Origin: Neisseria meningitidis
Lineage (GTDB): Bacteria > Pseudomonadota > Gammaproteobacteria > Burkholderiales > Neisseriaceae
Reading direction: 5' to 3'
Length of the DNA: 7,137 bases
Assembly (NCBI GenBank): GCA_923184405.1
Contig: OV299793.1
Coordinates: 1,044,913-1,052,049, forward strand
The position numbers were made by a program, and so were the translations under genes. Below, piece by piece: positions 1 through 5,838 of this stretch. The notes under the pieces are model-generated. The model was not told where the DNA came from, did no database searches, and worked only from the letters and a program-made list of their open reading frames with translations. Position 1 is the stretch's first letter. Every line of letters starts with the position of its first letter.

Positions 1-106
1 AGTTACGTATTGCCGGAAACCGATTCACTTGCGCTTCAGCACCTTAGAGAATCGTTCCTTGAGCTAAGGCGAGGCAACGACGTACTGGTTTTGCTAATCC
101 ATCATA
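1..106 (+). repeat. Correia repeat enclosed element (CREE), right part
   Basis: The stretch follows the known long form of the neisserial Correia element: ACCGATTCACTTG, then CTTCAGCACCTTAGAGAATC, then GAGCTAAGGCGAGGCAACG, CGTACTGGTTTT, and a terminal inverted repeat CTAATCCATCATA that is close to the consensus GTTAATCCACTATA. The left terminal repeat is not in the window, so the element is cut by the window edge. Small differences from the consensus (for example one missing T in the run before the terminal repeat) match the indel noise seen everywhere here. These elements are small non-autonomous mobile repeats; their ends can create promoters and the long form contains an IHF-binding insert (family knowledge). 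The next start codon, at 108, lies one base beyond the element. Confidence 0.85.
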
Positions 107-107
107 A

Positions 108-295
108 ATGCTGATTGCCAAGCAAGGATATAACAACCAGGGTTTTGTGAAGCGTTCATTGTTGTCGTCCTGATGGGAATTGCCATTATGCGCAAGCGTC
201 CGTCTTTTCCAAAACCGCCGTACTGTTTCCGTTTGCCCGTCTACGCCCCGGACTTACAACGCCCGTCAGATTGCAGTTCCAACGAAAGGAAATGA
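108..295 (+). CDS. short hydrophobic protein, possible prepilin-like remnant, frameshifted
   Basis: An ATG at 108 opens MLIAKQGYNNQGF. After a frame change at about 143 a single frame runs to a TGA at 293-295 and reads FCEAFIVVVLMGIAIM followed by a basic, Pro-rich tail. The order basic head, Gly-Phe, Glu, hydrophobic helix resembles a type IV prepilin N-terminus (cleavage before Phe, Glu at +5 if the TLI triplet was lost), but only the first helix supports this and the whole product would be about 62 residues, far shorter than a pilin. It could equally be a small unrelated membrane protein. The stop overlaps the start of the downstream HMA gene (ATGA), which suggests translational coupling. 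It sits directly after the Correia element. I do not recognise a specific family. Confidence 0.3.
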
Positions 296-523
296 TGGAA
301 ACCCCTATCCTCGACATCGGCGGCAACAGCCGCGGTGCTGCGTCAAAAGCGCACCGGATATTGGAAGCGTAAAAGGCGTGGCAAGCGTCGAAGTCGCCTG
401 GTGCCGCGCGTGACTGTCGGATTACGACCCGCAAACGGTATGCTACGAACGCTAAGTGAAAGGCTCGTTGAAGATCGACGGCTAGGATGCCGCGTTGAAA
501 CAAAGCGGCAAAATGCCGTCTGA
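292..523 (+). CDS. heavy-metal-associated (HMA) domain protein, CopZ/MerP-like, frameshifted
   Basis: A small cytosolic metal-binding protein of the HMA fold, about 70 residues, the type that carries copper(I) to P-type ATPases. The start is ATG at 292 or 295 behind AAAGGA (285-290), and it begins METPILDIGG. Frame-stepping gives CVKS, ILEA, VKGVASVEV (369-395), a stretch resembling VTVDYDPQTV, LVE and finally DAALKQSG near 488-511, which is the order of the beta-alpha-beta HMA domain. The metal-binding MTCxxC loop is the worst part: only the second cysteine, in CVKS, can be read, and the first Cys is not visible. With several indels in 230 bases I treat this as a noisy copy of a normal gene. 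The stop is uncertain; one frame ends at the TGA inside the uptake sequence (521-523). Copper specificity is inferred from the family only. Confidence 0.6.
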
Positions 524-584
524 AACCTTCGCGTTCTCTCCCCGATGCCGTCCAAAGTACGCTCCGCACTTTCAGATGGCATTT
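511..584 (+). terminator. uptake-sequence inverted pair, putative terminator
   Basis: A perfect 12-base uptake sequence ATGCCGTCTGAA lies at 513-524, and TTCAGATGGCAT at 571-582 is its inverse with one change. The arms, extended with AA/TT, pair over 14 bases with one G-U pair; the loop is 46 bases, longer than usual. Inverted uptake sequences after genes commonly act as terminators in Neisseria. There is no T-run after the stem. It follows the end of the HMA gene. From 585 to 660 I see nothing else. Confidence 0.5.
513..524 (+). repeat. DNA uptake sequence (12-mer, perfect)
   Basis: ATGCCGTCTGAA, the 12-base form recognised by the minor pilin ComP during natural transformation in pathogenic Neisseria and close relatives. 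It is the strongest single pointer to the genus. Confidence 0.95.
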
Positions 585-660
585 GATTTAGTTGAACGGG
601 TAGGATGAATTGGTTGAAACTTGCAGGCCACACTGCCTGACCAGAGCAAACAAAATTCTC

Positions 661-682
661 AAAAAAAAAAAAAAAAAAAAAA
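661..682 (+). repeat. poly-A tract, 22 A
   Basis: An unbroken run of 22 A residues about 46 bases before the deduced methyltransferase start. Neisseria uses homopolymer length changes for phase variation, so a tract placed upstream of a gene could tune its promoter. Downstream of it are TTGCGC (690-695) and an AT-rich TTATAT (717-722), but their 21-base spacing is poor for a promoter. It may also be a base-calling artefact in this noisy sequence. Bases 683-728 hold nothing else I can support. Confidence 0.6.
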
Positions 683-728
683 GCCGCCATTGCGCGTGCA
701 GAAATTCGTAGAACGGTTATATAACGAA

Positions 729-2319
729 GTGTAAAACATCAAAAATTCATATGATGATTTGATGTATGAATCCAAAGCATTATCCAAACCGCCATCAACG
801 CCTTGAGGCCCGCGCCCGCATGATGCGGGTCGGCAGCCCGCGCCCGCCGCCAATGCCAAGGTCTTGAGCTGGACTGTTCGATGGGCGGCAACATCATCAC
901 GCAGGCTCTTTATTACCCGGATGCGGAATTTGTCGGTATCCACATGTCCGGCAGGCAGGTTGCGCAGGGCAACATAATCATCGCCAAAAATATGCGGCAG
1001 CGGAAAAAGCGCGTCTGGACACGAAAAAGATACGTCCACCGCCGATGACTCACACGGAGAAGCAGGCGCACTATATGGCATCGAATCCACGGTGAGGAAA
1101 CCGCCGGCGTGCCGGAAACAATTAAAGACAAAACCCTGCCGCACGTGCCCCAGAGTAACAACCGGACCAAACGAACACATTACCTATAATTCATACAAAA
1201 ACAACACTAGCTGGAAACGAGCAGCACCAACCATGCGTGAGATCAAGCAGCCTCACTCAGCTCGACACCAGAATGACCAACACAGTCCGAGACTTGATGT
1301 CAAAATAAAACACAAGCATAAAAGTAATAAACGCACAGTGAAACAGAATAACCAAGTCACAGCTAGCTTAGGGAGGATGGAAGGCAGAAGATACACTGTA
1401 AGCCCAAGAGATCAAAATAAAATAAAAAACAGAAGCAAACAAAAGAACAAGACAAAGAGAAATAAAAAGACGCAGATTACAATAAGAAAAATAGCAATAC
1501 ATAACTGAACATAACCGCAACAGGAAGGAAAGAATAACTAAAAACCCAGCTGCAAGCGTCTGGAGTTTCTTGGATACCGGAACATAAGCAAGAACAGATT
1601 ACGGCATTGGCAGGGGGCGATTATATTGCCAAAGAATTTTACAGCGATATTTTATCCGACCGCCAATTCCGCCGATTCGCTTTTATGCCGTCAGGAAGTC
1701 GGGGATACTGTCAGGCGAGAAGAGTCGGTTGCAATCGAAGTGATAGAAAGTTTGAATTTCCGCCCGGCAAGAGGGCAAAGAATCGAATTTGATGAAAACG
1801 ATACCCAGCACTCGGGCAGAGCGAAGTCGATGAAAACCGGTCAACCATCTAAATGAAAGAACAACTCCAAGGAAAAAATCCCCGAAGAATGTACCGATAC
1901 TTTCAAAGTCGACCGTAAGAAAATCAATTCACAAGGAGTACATATACAAAACCATTCTCAGGCGTCTTTCAGTTTTATAAGACAATGCGAACAAACAAAT
2001 TTTTGAAGACCATAAAACCGATATCAGGCGCGTTTTAAGATTATCGCCGCCTTTGTAGAACACGGCGCGGAAGCGTTTATCCAGCCTGCCAACCGATTAC
2101 AACGAAGCAAACAAACATTCAGCTACAAGCATTTGTACATTATGCGGCAATTGTCGCGGCTGACAAGCAAACAGGCAATGATTGGAACGGTTGCCGAAAA
2201 CTTGAACATCGTCAGCACCACGCCCGATGGTTCGAGCATTCCATCCGCCCGCCGAAGTGTATGTGGAAGAAATATTGGCAGACTTGGCAGACAGGCATTT
2301 TCTCGTTTCGGCGGATTGA
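729..2319 (+). CDS. SAM-dependent methyltransferase with methyltransferase regulatory domain, multiply frameshifted
   Basis: The N-terminus reads NSYDDLMYESKAL, typical of this family. At about 866-1010 one frame gives ELDCSMGGNIITQALYYPDA then EFVGIHMSGRQVAQGN, which is the SAM-binding motif I (usually ELGCSxGGN) and motif II with His where Asp (GID) is normal. VPETIKDKTL (about 1110-1140) and YNSYK..WKR with TMREI..HSARHQND (about 1187-1275) continue the family pattern. From about 1300 to 1560 similarity fades into A-rich sequence. It returns as DYIAKEFYSDILSDRQFRR (1619-1675) and, in the next frame, SLLCRQEVGDTVRREESVAI, matching the end of the regulatory domain (PF10119 type). The likely last segment is EEILADLADRHFLVSAD with TGA at 2317-2319, giving about 530 codons, near the family's usual length. 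The expected start codon reads GTG TAA (729-734) where ATG AAA is likely. The methyl acceptor is unknown. The family call is firm, the ends less so. Confidence 0.7.
1300..1560. other. A-rich, T-poor degraded stretch inside the methyltransferase
   Basis: By hand count, 1381-1500 has 72 A and only 12 T in 120 bases. Coding similarity to the methyltransferase family is good up to about 1275, fades by about 1330 and returns near 1610. The apparent Lys/Asn-rich reading frame here (within 1092-1508) is a by-product of the base bias. The gradual loss and sudden return look like low-quality base calls, not an inserted element; no inverted repeats or target duplications are visible at its edges. Confidence 0.55.
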
Positions 2320-2400
2320 CGGGCAAGTCCCGACGGCAATCAATCCGATATAGTTTCAAACAGGAAATACACACACTGCGAAAAGCGGTACACGACATAT

Positions 2401-3489
2401 ATGAACCAGACATTTACCTTGCCCGATACGCGCCCGTATCCCCAAAATCCGATTAAAAACCACCTGCTGCTCAATGCCTACCAGTTGACACAAAATTCTT
2501 CACAGGCTTCGCGCAAACTCGTCCGGCCAACTTCAAACCGAAATCAGGGGATGCTTGAGCAAAACCCTATATCAACCTTTCCCTCGCGCTGACGATGTCG
2601 CCCGATGCGGAACTTATGCCGCGCTGCTTTCCAGAGTGAACGCGGTACTCGATTGCGAAAGAAGGCGAAGTGCAGTGGTTCGCGCCTGCCGGTCGTGCTG
2701 GTGTCCGACTGCAAGAAAGAACAGGCAATCGAGATGAAGCTGCCGACGGAGGATTGTTTGCCTGTTTGCAAAACTATCCGCACCTGCGCGCGTTGACGCA
2801 AGAGACGCAATGGCTGCCTTATCTTGTACATTCCTCCGATTTGAGTGCGGTCGCGCCGGATGAGTGGTGGCGTGCCAAACAAAATACCGAAGCGGCGGCG
2901 CAACGCTACGCCGTTCGCCCGCGCCTTTGCTTTTGCCCGAAGGGCAGTCCGTCCACGTCGTTTACGCGCTGGGTTTCGGCAGCGGCAAAGTTCAGACGGC
3001 ATTGGGTCAGAACGCTTCTTCAGGCAGGTCTGCCCTTGATGCAGGTATGGCAGGAAAATCTTGCATCGGAAGGCGTTACGCTGTTTGCCAATCCGCTTTC
3101 CCCGGATTCTCCGGTACGCGCGCTTTCCGACGGCAGCCACACGCGCCAGCGCATGGCGATGGATGTGTTTGCGGCAAACGCGATACGCGCCGTCCGTATG
3201 CAGAGTCCGCGCGTCGGCGTGGTCGCAGCAACAAAGGCGGGCGGACAGATTTTATTCAGGTTTAATGCGACCGACGGCGCGTTTGAAGTCGTGCCGCAGG
3301 TGTTTTCGTGGCAGCTTTCCTTTACCGACAATATTGGCGTTATTCAGCAAAATTTTTTGGATTTAATGGCAGAATGCCGTGTAGAACACGTTTACCTGTT
3401 GCACAATCCCATTGGGCGAACAGGAAAGCATCCCGAGCTATGCGGAAGCATTGAAACGGGAAGGGCACAATCCGTTTTTCAGCGCATAG
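2401..3489 (+). CDS. conserved-looking protein of unknown function, frameshifted
   Basis: I do not recognise the family. The likely start ATG at 2401 gives MNQTFTLPDTRPYPQNPIKN; no good ribosome site precedes it, so it is uncertain. Segments then step between frames: YINLSLALTMSPDAELMPRC (about 2569-2628), AKEGEVQWFAP, LPVVLVSDCKKEQAIEMKLP (about 2690-2750), LFACLQNYPHLRALTQETQW, LLPEGQSVHVVYALGFGSG (about 2930-2988), and from about 3015 a long clean stretch including LQAGLPLMQVWQENLASEG, VTLFANPLSP, RVGVVAATKAGGQILFRFN and VFSWQLSFTDNIGVIQQNFL. The end is EQESIPSYAEALKREGHNPF then FSA and TAG at 3487-3489. About 360 residues, soluble, with no signal peptide or membrane segment and no Walker or metal motif. 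G+C is high (38 of 60 in 3121-3180), typical of Neisseria. A perfect uptake sequence lies inside it on the minus strand. It lies between the methyltransferase and a terminator-like hairpin, so it may be cotranscribed with the methyltransferase. Confidence 0.6.
2991..3002 (-). repeat. DNA uptake sequence (12-mer, perfect, intragenic)
   Basis: TTCAGACGGCAT on the plus strand is the exact complement of ATGCCGTCTGAA. It falls within the unknown gene and encodes V-Q-T-A-L there, so it is an unpaired, coding uptake sequence and not part of a terminator. Confidence 0.9.
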
Positions 3490-3521
3490 TGATTTGTAGT
3501 AGTGATAGGCTTTCTCATTTC

Positions 3522-3527
3522 TATAAT
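3522..3527 (+). promoter_or_regulatory. putative -10 box upstream of glxK
   Basis: TATAAT is a perfect sigma-70 type -10 hexamer 75 bases before the glxK start. The -35 region at the right spacing (about 3499-3504, GTAGTG) is poor; TTGTAG at 3494-3499 is 22 bases away. Transcription from here would start near 3533 and place the 3543-3571 hairpin at the very 5' end of the message. Confidence 0.35.
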
Positions 3528-3542
3528 AAATCAAAATAAAGA

Positions 3543-3571
3543 GCACAACACTTTTTCATTCTGTGTTGTGC
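3543..3571. terminator. perfect 9-bp hairpin between the unknown gene and glxK
   Basis: GCACAACAC (3543-3551) and GTGTTGTGC (3563-3571) pair perfectly across an 11-base loop. On the plus strand no T-run follows, so termination of the upstream gene would be weak. On the minus strand the stem is followed by TCTTTATTTTGATTT, a better terminator tail. It may be two-way, or a 5' stabilising stem for glxK. Despite the noise of the region both arms are intact. Confidence 0.5.
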
Positions 3572-3602
3572 CTTGAGTGAAACGAAAGGATGAATTATAA
3601 AT

Positions 3603-4742
3603 ATGAAGATTGTAATTGCACCGGATTCGTTTAAGGAAAGCTTGACAGCTCAACAGGTAGCTGAAGCAATAAAAGAGGCTTCCAACAATCGATAGCAGAT
3701 GTGGAATGTCTCCTCTGTCCTGTCGGTGATGGGGGAGAAGGCACTGTAGATGCTATCCGACATTCTCTTGACCTAGAAGAAAAATGTCTCCAAGTGACAG
3801 GACCTTTTGGACAAAAAGAAGTCATGCGCTATTTTCAAAAAGAACAACTAGCCCTATTCGAAGTTGCTGATTTGGTTGGTCTTGGAAAAATCCCGCTAGA
3901 GAAACAAATCCATTACAAATCCAAACTCGTGGTATTGGAGAATTGATTCGCCACCTCATTAGTCAAGAAATTAAAGAAATCTATATTGGCGTTGGCGGTA
4001 CGGCCAGTAATGATGGAGGTATTGGGATTGCTGCTGGTTTAGGTTATCAATTTTATGATGAGGATGGAAATGCCTTGAACCGCTTGCAATCAAACCATAC
4101 TAAACCTAGCTTCTGTTTCAAAAGAACATCGCTATAAAATTCCTGAAGAAATTCACAATCGTAATGGAAGCAGATGTTGTGAATCAAATATGCAAACACA
4201 AAAAACCGAACTATACGAATGGCAAGCATAAAAGAATCATCGAATCGACCTGAAATAAATCAGGCCAATAGAATGCAATGGAACAATCCACAAGATTTTT
4301 ATGAAAAAGTCTCCCCTGCAACATTAAAACTTAAAGGAGCAGGAGCTGCAGGAGGCATCGCTGGTGGTTTGTGCGCCTTTGCTCAGTGCAAGTATCGTAT
4401 CCGGAAGTGACTACCTAACAAGACGTAACTGGACTTTGACAAGAAGCAACAGATGTTGACTTGCTATCGTTGGTAAAGAAGACTAGATCGTCAAAGTTTA
4501 GCAGGAAAGCGCCTATTGGTGTACTGCGAAAAGTAACCTATGGCGGAGTTCCTGCTGTCGCTATCAGTGGCAGTCTCGTTGAAGATCGGCGCTTCCCTGC
4601 CATTTTGAAAATATCCAAGCAGCAATAACTATTGAACGAAGAAAAACCGAACCTTTAGAAAATGGTTTGAAAAATGCCAGTCTCTATTTGGAGCATACGG
4701 CTTCTAATATTGGACACTTATTAAATATGCCTAAAGATTTAG
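3603..4742 (+). CDS. glxK: glycerate kinase (GlxK, type 1), multiply frameshifted
   Basis: Phosphorylates glycerate with ATP, feeding glyoxylate or serine breakdown products into glycolysis; cytosolic. The ATG at 3603 follows AAAGGATG (3585-3592) at a rather long spacing and opens [19 protein letters not shown], the family's N-terminal signature. A missing A near 3672-3676 shifts the frame. Then follow [50 protein letters not shown] (3836-3904), [10 protein letters not shown] in another frame, [20 protein letters not shown] (3978-4037), [18 protein letters not shown] and [12 protein letters not shown] (4294-4386), [13 protein letters not shown] and finally [18 protein letters not shown] (4682-4735). 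The stop is probably TAG at 4740-4742, about 375 residues, the normal length; one frame runs on to 4810. Bases 4150-4270 are A-rich and unreadable. G+C is about 40% in sampled lines, lower than the flanks, which suggests acquisition by transfer. Identification is firm. Confidence 0.88.
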
Positions 4743-4806
4743 CAAACCATTTCTTCGGATATGAATGTTTTGGCTGGTTCTATATGCGGTTACGATTAAC
4801 CGACCG

Positions 4807-4841
4807 ATGACGTCTGAAAGGGTTTCCGCTTCAGACGGCAT
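4807..4841. terminator. inverted uptake-sequence pair, terminator after glxK
   Basis: ATGACGTCTGAA (4807-4818, one mismatch to the 12-mer) and TTCAGACGGCAT (4830-4841, perfect on the minus strand) pair over 12 positions with one A-G mismatch, around an 11-base loop. This is the classic neisserial arrangement of a rho-independent terminator built from two uptake sequences. No strong T-run follows. It separates glxK from the phosphatase gene, whose ribosome site begins 15 bases later. Confidence 0.75.
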
Positions 4842-4863
4842 CGCGCCAGAAGCTGAGGAGGAT

Positions 4864-5318
4864 ATGAAAAACCGAAATCCTTTTGTCTGCCTCGGCAACA
4901 TCTGCCGTTCGCCGATGGCGGAGCCCATTTGCGCCGCCGCGCCGCCGAAGCGGGCATTCCCCTTGAAGCGGACAGCGCGGGGGACATCGGGCTGGCGGCG
5001 AAGATATGGAACGGCAAAGATATGAAAAAACACGGTATCGAAGCTTCACGCTATACCAGCCGCAAAATCCGCCAAAGCGATGCGGCGGCGTTTGACTGCA
5101 TCATCGCGATGGACGGCAAGAATTTGTCCGAATTGGAAAGAACCCCCCTGGCAGGCGGCCGGAAAAAAATATTCAAACTGACCGACCACAATACCCGGAA
5201 AGCGGTTACGCGACCATGTCCCAAATCCGTGGTATACGGGCGATTTGAAAAAATACGCAACAGAATCAGCACACTGCAGCGGGCTGTCGGGCATTGTTGG
5301 AAAAAGATTTCCAAATAA
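4864..5318 (+). CDS. low-molecular-weight protein tyrosine phosphatase, frameshifted
   Basis: Removes phosphate from phosphotyrosine through a Cys nucleophile; cytosolic. The ATG at 4864 follows AGGAGG (4856-4861) closely. The N-terminus reads NPFVCLGNICRSPMAE, containing the CX5R-S phosphate loop (4888-4911) that defines the family. One base is missing just after it; the next frame gives HLRRRAAEAGIPLEADSAG. After more shifts come KKHGIEASRYTSRKIRQSDA and AFDCIIAMDGKNLSELERT (about 5029-5142), and KIFKLTD. The acid loop appears in another frame as PNPWYTGD (about 5220-5243), with Asn where the catalytic Asp is expected (DPWY/DPYY). The frame ends at TAA 5316-5318, about 151 residues, normal for the family. 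It is not next to capsule or exopolysaccharide genes, so the substrate is unknown. Family call is firm. Confidence 0.88.
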
Positions 5319-5350
5319 AGCAGTGAATACAAATATAAAAACCGCCTCCT

Positions 5351-5373
5351 GCCGTATCGGTTGTTCAGACAGC
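5351..5373. terminator. degraded uptake-sequence pair between phosphatase and zur
   Basis: GCCGTATCGG (5351-5360) and TTCAGACAGC (5364-5373) resemble GCCGTCTGAA and its inverse TTCAGACGGC with four and one mismatches. The spacing is too tight for a good stem as read. It looks like a damaged copy of the usual terminator pair. The call is weak. Confidence 0.3.
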
Positions 5374-5386
5374 AAACAGAAAATTT

Positions 5387-5838
5387 ATGAAAACAAATTT
5401 CAAACGAAAATTATCGAACAGGCACGCAGCAGAAACACGGGTAACCGCTTTGCGCGAGCAGAGTATTAGATGTCTTGCAGCAAAGCGGCGTGATTAAAGC
5501 CTACAACGTCTTGTCGCAGATGCGCCCGTAAGTGAGGGCGATGCTTACACCCGCCTACCGCCTGCGCGCCGGTTTTTGGTAGACAGGGCGTTTTGCACAA
5601 AGTGGCGGCGGTCAACGGCTATATTTTGTGCAGCCACGCGCAGCACGAGTGCGACGACCATTGCCACGACCACGAAGAAGCCGAAGCACCGCGCGTTTAT
5701 TTGGTCTGCACCAGATGCGGCACGGCGGACGAGCGAAACCCTCAGCCACGAGTGGGCGGCACTGCGCGCAGGCGTTGCCGAAAGCGACTTTGCGCTGAAA
5801 AAGAACGTTCGTTTAACAGATCTGCTAAATCCAAATGA
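5387..5838 (+). CDS. zur: Zur, zinc-responsive Fur-family repressor, multiply frameshifted
   Basis: Zur binds zinc and represses zinc-uptake genes when zinc is sufficient; cytosolic dimer. ATG at 5387 opens MKTNFKRKLSNRHAAET; no clear ribosome site precedes it. The next frame (5463-5531) gives VLDVLQQSGVIKAYNVLSQM, the Fur-family winged-helix start. The recognition helix region (5545-5580, expected TPPTVYRALDFLV) is garbled to TRLPPARRFLV. From about 5593 HKVAAVNGYILCSHAQHECD, DHCHDHEEAEAP and YLVCTRCGTADE give the His/Cys-rich metal region and the first CxxC. A frame change leads to LSHEWAALRAGVAESDFAL. The end AKSK with TGA at 5836-5838 corresponds to the usual LCKSCQ, so the second CxxC is lost in the read. 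About 150 residues, normal length. The His-rich loop and the GTPase neighbour favour Zur over Fur or PerR. Confidence 0.82.

Noticed and set aside
659..1180. 173-codon minus-strand frame ending in a poly-Phe tail
   Set aside because: The Phe run is the poly-A tract read backwards, and the plus strand carries clear methyltransferase motifs here.
1092..1508. 138-codon Lys/Asn/Thr-rich open frame on the plus strand
   Set aside because: Only its middle part (YNSYK..WKR..TMREI) belongs to the methyltransferase; the start lies in another gene's frame and the tail is an effect of the A-rich patch.
2544..3140. 198-codon open frame on the minus strand
   Set aside because: It lies opposite the unknown gene, is Arg-rich as expected for the complement of high-G+C coding DNA, and shows no family motif.
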